A stretch of DNA of 64,000 nt from Planctomycetota bacterium (GCA_013286045.1 JABDGM010000004.1:24580-88579); one strand, 5' to 3'. Shown: positions 42,549 to 52,172, counted from the stretch's first letter. Translations and numbers: made by a program. Notes: generated from the letters alone by a model not told the origin.

Positions 42549-45500
42549 TCAAAGCCGCACCACGACTTGGTGCACCTGACCATCACTCGCCATCGGCACG
42601 CTCGCCGAGCCATCTTTCACTTCCACGCGCCCGCCATCCAGCGTCGCGCTCGTGACCCCGCGCTCCTTGCCTTGCGGATTTTCAATCGTAATCTCATACC
42701 GCGTTTTGCCATCCGGCAACCGATATGTCAGCCGCGCCTTCGGCCACTCGCTCGAGATCGACGGGTGCATCACGATCGTGTCGCCATTCTCCGTCGAAAA
42801 TCCAAGAATCGACTCCACGGCCACCCTGAACATCCACCCCGCAGACCCGGTGTACCAGGTCCATCCGCCACGTCCCACGTGCGGTGCCTCGCCGTACACG
42901 TCTGCCGCAACAACGTACGGCTCCGTTTGATAAACATCCGTCGCTGCTTTATCGCGAGTGTGCCAAACCGGCGTGATCATTCGCAGCAGTTCCACCGCTC
43001 GCGTGCCGCGACCAAGCTCTGCCATCGCTCGCACGAACCACAACACGCCGTGCGTATACTGCCCACCATTTTCGCGAATACCCGGCAGATAACCTTTGAT
43101 GTATCCCGGATCGTTCGGCGTCTTGTTGAACGCCGGCGTCAGCAGACGGATCAAACCGGGATCTTCGCACACCAGCCGCTCTTCCGCAGCTTCCATCGCC
43201 ATCCGCGCCCGCTCGTCCGAAGCCACGCCCGAGAGCACCGCCCACGCCTGCACCAGCGCATCGATCTGGCACTCATCGCTCTTGGCCGAACCCATTGGCT
43301 CGCCGTTATCATAATAATCGCGCCGATACCAGTTGCCGTCCCAGCCCGCCGTATCGAGCGCCTCGCGCAGCTTCTTGCGATACTCGCTGTATCGCTTCAC
43401 GCGTGCTACGTCGCCGCGCGATTCGCAAATCGGCAACATCCGCTCGAGTGCGCAATCGATGAAAAACCCAAGCCAAACACTTTCGCCCTGTCCGTTGGCA
43501 CCAACCCGGCTGAATCCATCATTCCAGTCACCGCACCCAATGAGCGGCAACCCGTTCCGACCAGTCGTCAGACCGCGATCAAGCGATCGGCAACAGTGCT
43601 CATACACGCTGGCCGTTTCGTTCGACAGTTCCGGCCTCAAATACGATTCTTGCTGGCCATCCTTGAGCAGTGGGGCCGTAACGAATGGCGTAACTTCATC
43701 GAGCAGTTTCGTATCACCCGTTCGCGCCACAAACTCCGCCGTAAGCAACGGCAACCACAACAGGTCATCCGAAAACCGCGTGCGAACACCGTACTCGGTA
43801 TCGGGATGCCACCAGTGCAGCACATCCCCTTCCAAAAACTGTCGGCTCGCATGCCGCAGAATCTGAGCTCGCGTAATCTCCGGCCGCAAGTAAACCAGCG
43901 CCGAAGAATCCTGCAGCTGATCCCGAAACCCGAATGCGCCGCCCGGTTGATAGAACGCCGACCGCGCCCACATCCGGCAGCTCAAATTCTGATACGCAAG
44001 CCACCCGTTAATCAGGTAATCAAACTCGCGCTCCGGCGTCTCGATCTGGATCGCCGACAGAGTATCTCGCCAAAACTGCTGCGAGGCCGCTAATGAATCA
44101 TTCACGCTCCGAATGCCGTCATATTTGGCAATCAGATTGCGAGCGCTACTAAGATCTGCCGACTCACCAAGCAAAAACGCGCACTCAAAAGTCTCACCAG
44201 CCGCCAGCTCGAACGAAACTTGCCAGGCCGCACACGGATCAAAGCCATGACCGACACGGCCATCAAGCTCATCCCCGGCAACCACAGCAGCCGGCCCCGC
44301 CAGCTCGCGATAGCGGCCCACAAATGCCGCCCGATCAGAAGTATGCGAAACTTCGCAGCGCCCAGCATCATCAAGCACCGGCGCCGAAAACGCCACGAAC
44401 TCGCCATACAAATCGCGCTGCGGGTTCGTGGCAAAAATTGCGCGATTCACCGCGTTATGCGACGTCGTTACGTCGATGCTCGTTTCACTCGCCAGCCCAC
44501 CCAGGGCCCAATGAGCGTACGAAAACAGCGACAATTGCCGCGGCCGACCGCTACGGTTCGCAACTTTCAACCGCACGACCTTTACCGGATCGTCGCGATC
44601 CATGAACATCGTCAGTTCTTGCGAAAGCCCGCGGCACTCGTGTTCGAACACGCTGTAGCCAAATCCATGCCGCGTGCGGTATTCGCCGCCCGAAGAGCTC
44701 GGGCCCGGCGTCGGCGACCAAAACTCGCCCGCTTCCTCATCACGAATCCAAAACGCCTCGGCATGCGGGTCGCATACCGGGTCGTTGTGCCACGCCGTCA
44801 GCCGATTGACCCGACTATTACCGGCCCAGGTATAAGTTGCACCTCGCTCGGTCACCAAAAATCCCGCACGTTCGTTCGCGATCACGTTCACCCACGGCAT
44901 CGGCGGCAAATGCTGACCACCCTTGCCGTTGTCCCGGACCTCAATCACATACTCTGTTCCATTTGCGGTGAAGCCGCCGTAACCGTTGTTGAGTTCCAGC
45001 GTCCGTGAGTCCTTAGCAGCAGAGGATTTATTGACGACGCTCATCGACGCCGCCTTAAACCGCTGATTGCCAATTAGGTCTCCAAAATCAGAACGCACTG
45101 CTATCGCCGAATAACCATTCGACGCACTTGCTTCTCGAACTTCAGCGAGCGTCCGACGAACATCGGCCAAATTGGCGAGGGACTGCAACTGCTCGTCGAT
45201 CGCTGCCCGATTTGGGCTCGCGCCCACTAAGAAAGCAATTTCCTGTGATTCCCCCGGTTCCAGCACGACGACGAACCGCAGGCTAGCGACTGGATCAAGC
45301 ACTGCTCCACTGTCGCCGCCCAATTTGGCACCGGCTTCTAGCGCCTGCGGATTGCTCAGCGATCGCCCTCGACCGATGAACCGCATCCGATTCGTCTCGA
45401 ACTCCAGGTCGCTTGGCAGATCGTCTCCAACTACCGAATGGGCGCCCCACAACTCGGTATCCGCATTGCTCCGCGGCCGCCGCCGCGCCAGCACCGCTCG

Positions 45501-46034
45501 CCGCTTCTCGCAATATTGCGTCTCCACAAATAGCTTTGAAAACGCAGGGTGATTCGAATCGCCGTCCTGCGAACCAAGCACCCATTCGAGGTAGCTGGTC
45601 ACTTCAATCCGGCGCTTGGTGTCACCGTGGTTCGCTATCTGCAGTAACCGGATCCCCACATCGTGGCGCGGCGCCACAAAACACTGCAGCCGGCTTTCGA
45701 TGCCACGGTCGAGCCGAGAAATCTCTGCAATGTTGTGCACCGCGCGAAATTCATACCGGCTCGGCACGACCCGTGTCGGCTGATACCCGGCAGACCACAC
45801 AAAACCGTCGTCCAGATCGCGCAGATAAAAGTGCACCCCGTCCGACTCGGCGACTTCGTCGCCACTCCAACGGGTAATCGCAATATCCTTCAAGCGTGCA
45901 TAACCGCTGCCGGCTTCGCTCATCCGCACCGAATAGCGACCATTCGAAAGCGTAACGATCTGCGGCGGCGCAAGCGCATCCGCGCCGCTCTCCGGCGTTT
46001 TTTTACGTTCGACATCAACAGGTGCGAGCTTCAT
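42549..46034 (-). CDS. GH94 phosphorylase, NdvB C-terminal-like (putative 1,2-beta-oligoglucan phosphorylase)
   Basis: 1161 residues, the length of the phosphorylase half of NdvB-type cyclic beta-1,2-glucan synthases and of stand-alone 1,2-beta-oligoglucan phosphorylases. An N-terminal beta-sandwich begins VTLSNGRYSVRMSEAGSGYA; the (alpha/alpha)6 barrel has AFYQPGGAFGFRDQLQDS, HWWHP, LPLIGCGDWNDG with the catalytic-acid Asp, and PYVVAADVY...TWYTGSAGWMFR with phosphate-site residues. The glycosyltransferase (GT84) half of NdvB is missing, so this is a degrader, not a synthase. It splits oligoglucan with phosphate to glucose-1-phosphate in the cytoplasm. A LacI-type operator lies 38 bases upstream. 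Confidence 0.85.
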   Translation of the reverse strand: MKLAPVDVERKKTPESGADALAPPQIVTLSNGRYSVRMSEAGSGYARLKDIAITRWSGDEVAESDGVHFYLRDLDDGFVWSAGYQPTRVVPSRYEFRAVHNIAEISRLDRGIESRLQCFVAPRHDVGIRLLQIANHGDTKRRIEVTSYLEWVLGSQDGDSNHPAFSKLFVETQYCEKRRAVLARRRPRSNADTELWGAHSVVGDDLPSDLEFETNRMRFIGRGRSLSNPQALEAGAKLGGDSGAVLDPVASLRFVVVLEPGESQEIAFLVGASPNRAAIDEQLQSLANLADVRRTLAEVREASASNGYSAIAVRSDFGDLIGNQRFKAASMSVVNKSSAAKDSRTLELNNGYGGFTANGTEYVIEVRDNGKGGQHLPPMPWVNVIANERAGFLVTERGATYTWAGNSRVNRLTAWHNDPVCDPHAEAFWIRDEEAGEFWSPTPGPSSSGGEYRTRHGFGYSVFEHECRGLSQELTMFMDRDDPVKVVRLKVANRSGRPRQLSLFSYAHWALGGLASETSIDVTTSHNAVNRAIFATNPQRDLYGEFVAFSAPVLDDAGRCEVSHTSDRAAFVGRYRELAGPAAVVAGDELDGRVGHGFDPCAAWQVSFELAAGETFECAFLLGESADLSSARNLIAKYDGIRSVNDSLAASQQFWRDTLSAIQIETPEREFDYLINGWLAYQNLSCRMWARSAFYQPGGAFGFRDQLQDSSALVYLRPEITRAQILRHASRQFLEGDVLHWWHPDTEYGVRTRFSDDLLWLPLLTAEFVARTGDTKLLDEVTPFVTAPLLKDGQQESYLRPELSNETASVYEHCCRSLDRGLTTGRNGLPLIGCGDWNDGFSRVGANGQGESVWLGFFIDCALERMLPICESRGDVARVKRYSEYRKKLREALDTAGWDGNWYRRDYYDNGEPMGSAKSDECQIDALVQAWAVLSGVASDERARMAMEAAEERLVCEDPGLIRLLTPAFNKTPNDPGYIKGYLPGIRENGGQYTHGVLWFVRAMAELGRGTRAVELLRMITPVWHTRDKAATDVYQTEPYVVAADVYGEAPHVGRGGWTWYTGSAGWMFRVAVESILGFSTENGDTIVMHPSISSEWPKARLTYRLPDGKTRYEITIENPQGKERGVTSATLDGGRVEVKDGSASVPMASDGQVHQVVVRL

Positions 46035-46071
46035 GATCCCGTGCGAAAAAAACGGTCAGCCCCAGGTGACC

Positions 46072-46083
46072 GAAAGCGCTTTC
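46072..46083. promoter_or_regulatory. LacI-type operator before GH94 operon
   Basis: GAAAGCGCTTTC, a perfect 12-base palindrome flanked as CCGAAAGCGCTTTCAC, 38 bases before the GH94 start. It is the best operator in the window and shares AAGCGCTTTC with the other sites. The GPH transporter, divergent from here, begins 400 bases away. Confidence 0.75.
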
Positions 46084-46483
46084 ACCCCAGTAGTTTCAGT
46101 GTAACTAGCACACCACGTTATGGCGAGTACTTCGCTCGAATACTCCATTTCTTGACTCCTTCGGCCCGGATTCCGCTTCTTCCGCGTGTTTGGACCTCCG
46201 CTAACGTCCAAGTCCGCGAATCAGAACCTTCGTTCGACCTATCAGGCCGCGCCACTTACGACCGTGCGAACGCGCGATCGATCCGGTCGTCCGTCCGCGG
46301 AACGAGATCATTCCCGAGCGAAGCCCGCCTCCGCGATTCGTCCATGTCCCCGTGGACGCACATCCGACCCGACGCTTATAAGAAAGCTGAAAGAATCGTC
46401 GTCACCACGTTGACCGGCGTGCTTCGATCTGCGCTCATCTCGGGCATCGGTGGACAGCCCCGACTCTTCTCAAGGACTCATTC
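46084..46483. other. divergent intergenic region
   Basis: About 400 bases between the GH94 operon and the + strand transporter. No open frame looks real. A ribosome site, AGGA 7 bases before the transporter ATG, marks its right end. No other operator copy is visible in it. Confidence 0.4.
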
Positions 46484-48304
46484 ATGTCGACTCCCGAGCG
46501 GCACGAGGCGATGACCGAAGGCAGCTTCGCCACGGAGTCAGTCTCCGCACGCCACGAGACCGCGGCCCAAGATCGCATCCCTTGGAGCCAGCTGATCGCC
46601 TACGGCATGGGTGGTATCATCCCCGTCGCCATCTTCAACATCGCCGGCCAACTCATGGGCCTGCTCGGAAACATCTCGCTCGGCCTCAGCGCCTTCTGGC
46701 TCGGCACGATCATGATCATCCCACGGCTGTGGGACGCTCTTGCCGACCCAGTTATCGGCCACTTATCCGACAACGCCCGTACACCCTGGGGCCGCCGTCG
46801 CCCGTTCATCCTTATCGGCGGCATCGCGACCGCCGTCAGCTTTGTCGCGATGTGGTGGGTTCCGCGTAGCGAAAGTTTCAAGAATCTGTTTCCTTCCACC
46901 AGCGCGTACAACTGGTTCCAACTGGCCTACATCCTCATCGGCCTGCTGATATTCTTTACCTCGACCACGATCTTCGAAATCCCTCACGGCGCGCTCGGCA
47001 TGGAAATGTCTGGCGACTACCACGAGCGCACGCGCCTTTTCAGCGCGAAAAGTTTTCTCGGCAACCTCTTCGCCATGGGAACACCGTGGCTGATCTTTCT
47101 CGCAGGCCTCAGTTTCTTCCGCGGTCCCAGTGGCGACCTCACCGAGGGCATGCGCTACGTTTCCATATTCGTCGCCGTTGCGCTGATCCCCATGACCGTA
47201 TGGTGGTTCGTCGCGCTCAAAGAACCCGGCTTCGCTGTCGCCAAGCAGCAGCACAAATCCACCTTCTGGAAAGACATGCGGGCGACCGTCAGCAATCGCA
47301 CATTCATGAGCCTGGTGATCATCGTTTTCACGCTTGCGATGGGCTTCAATTTCGTCGCCCTGTTCAATTATTACATCACCATCTTCTATATTTTCGGCGG
47401 AAATGAAGTCACCGCGGGCCGGCTGCTAGGCATTAACGGTACCGCATGGGCCGTGACCGGCCTGGTCGCGGTCTTTCCCCTCAATTGGCTCAGCAAAAGC
47501 CTGGGAAAGAACCGCACGCTGCTGATCGCCATCCTCCTGATGTGCGCCGCCCAGCTCTCGAAGATCGCTTGCTACAACCCCGCCCACCCTTACCTGCTTC
47601 TGATTCCCACCATCCTTCTCTCCGCCGGGATGTTGATGTTCTTCACCCTCGGCTCCTCGATGGTGGGCGACATCTGCGACGAAGACGAACTCAAAACCGG
47701 CACCCGCTCCGAAGGCAGCTTCTACGCAGTCTTCTGGTGGTTCATCAAAATGGGATCGGCGTTCGCCAGCTTCGTCACCGGCGTGCTGCTCGTGTTCACC
47801 ACCTTCGACGAATCTCAAAACGTGGCCGTCGATGCCATTAACGGAAACGTCGCCGCCATCAAAGCCGATTACGAAGCCGGCGGCGGGGAAAAGAAAATAG
47901 CCGAGCGGCTCGATAAATCCACCGCAATGGTCGACAAGCTGCGGCAACACTTAGAAGAGCGCCTGGCTTCGTATCCGTCTCAGGCCGAACACATCGCACT
48001 ACTGATCGACCGCGTAAACGCGGTTCGTGCAGAAGTCGCGACCCTTCGCGCCAAGCACGTAGATAAAACGCCAGATATGACTGACGACGTGACGAACGAA
48101 GTCGAAGCGATTCTGGATAAAGTCGCGCTGCTGAAGCAACAGTCGCCCCATACGCTCTTTCGGCTTCGATTCATAGAAATCGGAACACCGCTTCTATTGA
48201 GCATCGTCTCGATCTATCTGACGCTCAGCTATCCCCTCACCGAAGCCCGCTGCTACGAAATCAAAGAACTGCTCAAACAGCGCCACGCAGAAAGCGGCGC
48301 CTAA
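46484..48304 (+). CDS. GPH-family sugar:cation symporter (MFS) with a large helical insert
   Basis: 606 residues, about 130 longer than usual. N-terminal half: LIAYGMGGIIPVAIFNIAG, PRLWDALADPVIGHLSDN, TPWGRRRPFILIGG, EIPHGALGMEMSGDYHERTRLFS, the MelB/XylP-type loops. After DEDELKTGTRSEGSFYAVFWWFIKMGSAFASF comes an insert, about residues 440-565, that is charged and helical (DYEAGGGEKKIAERLDKSTAMVDKLRQHLEERL...), before the last membrane helix (LLLSIVSIYLTLSYPL). It probably imports oligosaccharides for the GH94 and GH1 enzymes. An AGGA lies 7 bases before the ATG. Confidence 0.85.
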   Translation: MSTPERHEAMTEGSFATESVSARHETAAQDRIPWSQLIAYGMGGIIPVAIFNIAGQLMGLLGNISLGLSAFWLGTIMIIPRLWDALADPVIGHLSDNARTPWGRRRPFILIGGIATAVSFVAMWWVPRSESFKNLFPSTSAYNWFQLAYILIGLLIFFTSTTIFEIPHGALGMEMSGDYHERTRLFSAKSFLGNLFAMGTPWLIFLAGLSFFRGPSGDLTEGMRYVSIFVAVALIPMTVWWFVALKEPGFAVAKQQHKSTFWKDMRATVSNRTFMSLVIIVFTLAMGFNFVALFNYYITIFYIFGGNEVTAGRLLGINGTAWAVTGLVAVFPLNWLSKSLGKNRTLLIAILLMCAAQLSKIACYNPAHPYLLLIPTILLSAGMLMFFTLGSSMVGDICDEDELKTGTRSEGSFYAVFWWFIKMGSAFASFVTGVLLVFTTFDESQNVAVDAINGNVAAIKADYEAGGGEKKIAERLDKSTAMVDKLRQHLEERLASYPSQAEHIALLIDRVNAVRAEVATLRAKHVDKTPDMTDDVTNEVEAILDKVALLKQQSPHTLFRLRFIEIGTPLLLSIVSIYLTLSYPLTEARCYEIKELLKQRHAESGA

Positions 48305-48347
48305 GAATTCGGTGTGAAAACGAGCAGAGAACACCAAAGTCTATTAT

Positions 48348-48377
48348 TCCTCTGTGTTCTCTGTGCCCTCGGTGGCT
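48348..48377. repeat. dispersed repeat, CTCTGTGTTCTCTGTG type
   Basis: TCCTCTGTGTTCTCTGTG followed by CCCTCGGTGGCTAAT, between the convergent transporter and LacI genes. It resembles a repeat widely scattered in intergenic DNA of planctomycetes and other bacteria. A second, related copy is at 52055-52090. The role is not known; here it sits where a two-way terminator would be expected. Confidence 0.5.
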
Positions 48378-49398
48378 AATCCTTCTTCCCACCGCACCCA
48401 CAAGAACTACGCACCACCAACTCCGCCTCAAGCGAAACCTTTTGTGGCGCCCGTTCCGGCTCAGCGATCCGCCGACACAATAGCTCGATCGCCGTGGCCC
48501 CCATTTTCGACATCGGCACATGTACCGTCGTCAACGGCGGCTGAATCATCTGCGCCACGCGCGTGTCGTCGAATCCGACGACCGCCAGCTCCTTCGGCAC
48601 CTCGACGCTCTTCGCGTTCGCCCCGGCAATGATTCCCGCCGCCATCTCATCGTTCGCCGCAAATACAAAATGCTGCGGTCCCGCCCACGACTTCACCGTG
48701 TCGAGCGCCAGTCGATACGCCGACTCGTACGTAAAGTCCAAGTGGTACACGTCTTCCTTGTGAAACTTCAGCCCCGCGTTCTTGAGCGAATCTTTATAAA
48801 CCTTGTAACGCGCCTGCGTATCAATATTCGTCTCTAAACCGCCGACGAAGAACACCCGCTTCGCGCCGCAATCTTTAAGCAAGTGATCCATCATCGCCTG
48901 CGCGCCCTGCTGCTGATCGATGATCACCGCATCATGCTCAACGCCTTCAATCTCATCATCCAATACGACGATCGGCACGTTAAGCTGCGCGAGCGTCGGC
49001 CCCACACCCGCCACCATCGTGTCCGAAACCATCATCGCCAGCCCATCCACCAGGGCATGCTGACCAATCGCCGAGAGCCAACTCTCCGCATCATCTCCCG
49101 GCATCGCCGAAGAAATCAGCAGGTTATGACCCATCTCGCGAGCTTGAACGTTCGCCCCGCGAATGATTTCCGAATAGAACTCGCCATGCAAGTCGGGCAG
49201 CACAAGCCCGACGATGCCGCTTTTCCGCAGCATCAGCCCGCGGGCAAACGCGTTCGGTCGATAGCTCAGCTCCCGAATCGCAGCCTCGACGCGCTTACAA
49301 GTCTCTTCGTTGACGAGCGCACGCCGATTAATCACACGCGAAACCGTGCTAATCGAAACGTTCGCCAACCGAGCGACGTCCTCAATAGACGCGGGCAT
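48376..49398 (-). CDS. LacI-family transcriptional regulator
   Basis: 340 residues from the ATG at 49398. The DNA-binding head is typical: SIEDVARLANVSISTVSRVINRRALVNEETCKRVEAAIRELSYRPN, hinge helix ARGLMLRKSGIVGLV, then a periplasmic-binding-protein-like sugar domain with FVFAANDEMAAG and VVGFDD. It ends RSSCGCGGKKD. The AAGCGCTTTC-type sites in front of GH94, the dockerin gene and DUF1559 are its probable targets, and a looser one lies ahead of its own gene (49442). Its ligand should be a product of the glucan, perhaps sophorose or a short beta-1,2-glucan; this is inference. Confidence 0.93.
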   Translation of the reverse strand: MPASIEDVARLANVSISTVSRVINRRALVNEETCKRVEAAIRELSYRPNAFARGLMLRKSGIVGLVLPDLHGEFYSEIIRGANVQAREMGHNLLISSAMPGDDAESWLSAIGQHALVDGLAMMVSDTMVAGVGPTLAQLNVPIVVLDDEIEGVEHDAVIIDQQQGAQAMMDHLLKDCGAKRVFFVGGLETNIDTQARYKVYKDSLKNAGLKFHKEDVYHLDFTYESAYRLALDTVKSWAGPQHFVFAANDEMAAGIIAGANAKSVEVPKELAVVGFDDTRVAQMIQPPLTTVHVPMSKMGATAIELLCRRIAEPERAPQKVSLEAELVVRSSCGCGGKKD

Positions 49399-49441
49399 AA
49401 TGTGCCACCCCAAAACGACTTAGAGAGCCGCAAACTCAGCC

Positions 49442-49455
49442 TGAAACCGCTTCCC
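49442..49455. promoter_or_regulatory. degenerate LacI-type operator before lacI-like gene
   Basis: TGAAACCGCTTCCC, a partial match to the TGAAAGCGCTTTCA pattern with weaker right half, 44 bases before the LacI-family ATG. Its position suits autoregulation. Confidence 0.45.
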
Positions 49456-49501
49456 AAACGATACTCTTCCCAGCTTGCCACTGTCAATGTTGCCAACACC
49501 T

Positions 49502-50548
49502 CTAAGCATCAACGTGAACTATATTTCGAGGCGATTTTCGGAGCGAAAGTGCGAACCAAGCCATCCATAGGAGGGCGATAACATCGACCACGACTTTGCC
49601 GTAGAAGTCCACGGCCGACGAGCCTTGAAACCCAAAGAAAAAGACTCCGATCATCGTCAGCGTAGTGCCGTACAAGACAGCGATCGTATGCCAAACTCCC
49701 CACGTTTCGTGTGCGCAGAAACGTGGCAACAGCCCGACGATGATCGCAGCCAGCGCGACACCGATTCCCACCGCGGCGACTGGTGGAAACTCCGTCCAAA
49801 TTCCAAACCCAAGCAGAATCAAAAAGTAAATCGCAACCGACGCAATTCCGCTGAACACAAACATCGCCGGCGGCCACGGTGGTCGCAAACCTTCACTTTT
49901 CTGCGCCAACGTTCGCGCCGCCGGCCCAATCGCCAACCAAATCAAAACCGCGATGACCGCAGCCGACACAATCATATAACTCGTCGGCGCAATGTATGGT
50001 TCAAGATGAAGCACCTTCTCGCGCACAATATGCGTCCACAAAAACCACGCCAAGAAACAAGCAGGCACAAATAACAGTGCAAGAATCGCCGCGCCCGCAG
50101 CATTCAGCCACGTCTCATCCCTTCGCTCGTAGAACACAAGCTCAACGAGCGCCACAGGAATGAACACCACGAAAATAACTTCGTACAACACGGCCCACGT
50201 TAGATAGACATAGTTCACACCAAACGCCCGCGCGTACTCCACGCCTTTGAGCTTAATGATGACCGGCGCCAACGAAGTTTGATGAATCAGCAACTCCTCC
50301 GACAACGACAACGCCACGGCCAGCAGCAACAAATTCGCCCAACCCAACTGCTGCCGCCGCACTAACGCCCGAACGACAAGTGCGCCGCCGCCCCAAATAA
50401 TAAACTCGAGCGGAAACACGAAAATCGAGCTCATCCGAGTCGCGCCGGGCAGAACCTCGGCGATCATCGGGGCTGCAAACATCAGCGTCAGCCCCGGCAG
50501 CATCCTCCGAAATAGCGACTCTTTAACCGGCAGCTGATCAACCATCAA
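49502..50548 (-). CDS. hypothetical polytopic membrane protein
   Basis: 348 residues with about ten membrane helices (for example LLLLAVALSLSEELLIH, VYLTWAVLYEVIFVVFIPVALVE, MIVSAAVIAVLIWLAIGP). A SEELL motif in the third helix recalls the EE pair of CPBP proteases, but the later His motifs are not clear. It lies 27 bases after the CPBP protease on the same strand. Family not recognised. Confidence 0.55.
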   Translation of the reverse strand: MMVDQLPVKESLFRRMLPGLTLMFAAPMIAEVLPGATRMSSIFVFPLEFIIWGGGALVVRALVRRQQLGWANLLLLAVALSLSEELLIHQTSLAPVIIKLKGVEYARAFGVNYVYLTWAVLYEVIFVVFIPVALVELVFYERRDETWLNAAGAAILALLFVPACFLAWFLWTHIVREKVLHLEPYIAPTSYMIVSAAVIAVLIWLAIGPAARTLAQKSEGLRPPWPPAMFVFSGIASVAIYFLILLGFGIWTEFPPVAAVGIGVALAAIIVGLLPRFCAHETWGVWHTIAVLYGTTLTMIGVFFFGFQGSSAVDFYGKVVVDVIALLWMAWFALSLRKSPRNIVHVDA

Positions 50549-50575
50549 ATCACTCGTAGCAGCGCGTAAAAAAGT

Positions 50576-51403
50576 CTAGTTCGCTGCGTCGGCTCGCGAA
50601 TTGCCGGTTCGGCGAAAATAAATCCAAAACCCAATCGTCGTCGCGACGAAAATGACGTCGTACGCCGCCATCGCGAACACTTCCGCAAGCGTTTCATTCC
50701 CGGGTTCAACAACACCGCGCCACAGGCCCGGCGGCCCCTTCAACCCCAATAGCCACTGGCCGAAATTCCATGCTGCGTGCATGCCAATTGGCACCGCCAA
50801 ACCGCGCGTTGCAATTGATGCCATGCCAAAGAGGAGCGATCCAACCGCAGCCCCAAACACCGCCTGTATCCAAGTCATCCCACCGATAAGATGCTCGAGC
50901 GCAAACACGGCCGCAACAATAATCTGCGAACTCCACACACCCAACGATCGCTCCACAGTCCGCAGCGGATACCCATGAAATGCTAATTCCTCGCGCATCG
51001 CGAGCGACAGATACGCGGCCAGCGCGATGGCGACCCCGGTGAAATCAGCGTCCGGCTCCCACTTCCACCGCACGTATCCACCCGCTGCAGACACCAGCGC
51101 CCACACTGTCACAATGACGGCCCCAATAGCGAGCCCAACTAGCAGCCGGATCGGCGTCCACCGAACCATCAACGCCCCCACATCCGCAAGCGATACGCTG
51201 TCCCACCGCACAAAGAGCGCCGTCAACCCAAAGGCCACGACACTCGTCGCCATTCCCAACCAAAACACGTCGCGATTTTCAATCGCCTTCGGAAACCGCC
51301 CGGAAATGATCGCTAGCGCCACCGCGCATGCGAACATGAACAGAATCACGCGTATTAGTACGCGCCAAGTTTTAGTCGCCGATGTTCCATCCGCGTCCGC
51401 CAT
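50576..51403 (-). CDS. CPBP-family intramembrane metalloprotease
   Basis: 275 residues, about eight membrane helices. The family's catalytic signs are present: MREELAFHGYPLRTVERSLG (EExxxR-type), FALEHLIGG with His, and VPIGMHAAWNFGQWLLG with the final His/Asn. Such proteases (Rce1/Abi group) cut peptides in the membrane and some process bacteriocin or prenylated substrates. No peptide gene is visible nearby. It is followed by the other membrane protein gene. Confidence 0.85.
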   Translation of the reverse strand: MADADGTSATKTWRVLIRVILFMFACAVALAIISGRFPKAIENRDVFWLGMATSVVAFGLTALFVRWDSVSLADVGALMVRWTPIRLLVGLAIGAVIVTVWALVSAAGGYVRWKWEPDADFTGVAIALAAYLSLAMREELAFHGYPLRTVERSLGVWSSQIIVAAVFALEHLIGGMTWIQAVFGAAVGSLLFGMASIATRGLAVPIGMHAAWNFGQWLLGLKGPPGLWRGVVEPGNETLAEVFAMAAYDVIFVATTIGFWIYFRRTGNSRADAAN

Positions 51404-51633
51404 TTCAAACCCTCGACCTACCCTGCCAGATTTCGACCCTGGCAGCAGCTTATTACCACAATTCGTTGAATCTCAGCGAATTGCTATGCGGCCGCAATAG
51501 CCACTCAAGTACAATGAACGTCGGACGGGAGATCCTCTCACACTGTCCGACCACGGCCTCTCTGGTCGATTCCCCTTCCGACGGCGCCCTAACTTCTATC
51601 GCGCCGCGCTCCTCTTCTCGAAGGGATCGTTCT

Positions 51634-52011
51634 ATGTTCGGACGTAATGAGAATAACGACAAAGCGCTGCAGAAAACTGTCACCCAACGACTGCAACGTG
51701 CCAGCTCACAAGCCGGACTCTCTGCTTCCGTCCAAAACGGCAGCGTCACATTAACCGGTAAGCTTCATTTCGAAAACCAACGTACGCCCATCGTCAAAGC
51801 AATGCGCAGCGTGGCGGGTGTGCGCAGTGTAATCGACCAACTCGTTTCGCCCCCCAAAGTTCGGCCCATGCATCCACAGCAGAACGCCCACCGCCCGCCT
51901 GCACCCGCGGAAGCTGCCAGCCCGGATGCGGTGGAACAAGCGGCCGACAATGTCGCGCCAGAGCCACCCCTCCCGGCGGGCGAAATTGGCGTGCCGTCGG
52001 CTAACGGGTAA
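51634..52011 (+). CDS. BON-domain protein
   Basis: 125 residues from the ATG at 51634, chosen over an upstream frame because AAGGGA lies 8 bases before it. A single BON domain (residues 10-70) reads LQKTVTQRLQRASSQAGLSASVQNGSVTLTGKL...VKAMRSVAGVRSVIDQL: helix, strand, helix as in membrane-associated BON proteins. A Pro/Ala-rich tail follows. No signal peptide or membrane helix is visible, so it is likely cytoplasmic. Confidence 0.8.
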   Translation: MFGRNENNDKALQKTVTQRLQRASSQAGLSASVQNGSVTLTGKLHFENQRTPIVKAMRSVAGVRSVIDQLVSPPKVRPMHPQQNAHRPPAPAEAASPDAVEQAADNVAPEPPLPAGEIGVPSANG

Positions 52012-52054
52012 TCTGCCGCGGCTTTCCGTTCACACTTCGGTCACTCGGCATTTT

Positions 52055-52090
52055 CCCTCTCCGTGACCTCCGTGCCTCCGTGGTTATTCC
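52055..52090. repeat. dispersed repeat, CTCCGTG type
   Basis: CCCTCTCCGTGACCTCCGTG then CCTCCGTGGTTATTCC, related to the repeat at 48348. It lies directly after the BON gene and before the aldehyde dehydrogenase, so it is a second intergenic copy of the CTCTGTG family. Confidence 0.5.
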
Positions 52091-52172
52091 GAACCCATTC
52101 GCACCCGCCCATCCCCGCGTTACGATATAGGGACCCCATTCGGTTTGGCCAACTTTCTCACGAGGGTTCCCT

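Noticed and set aside
42567..44093. 508-residue + strand frame inside the GH94 gene
   Set aside because: Antisense shadow of a GC-rich gene: very rich in Arg, Pro and His, no ribosome site.
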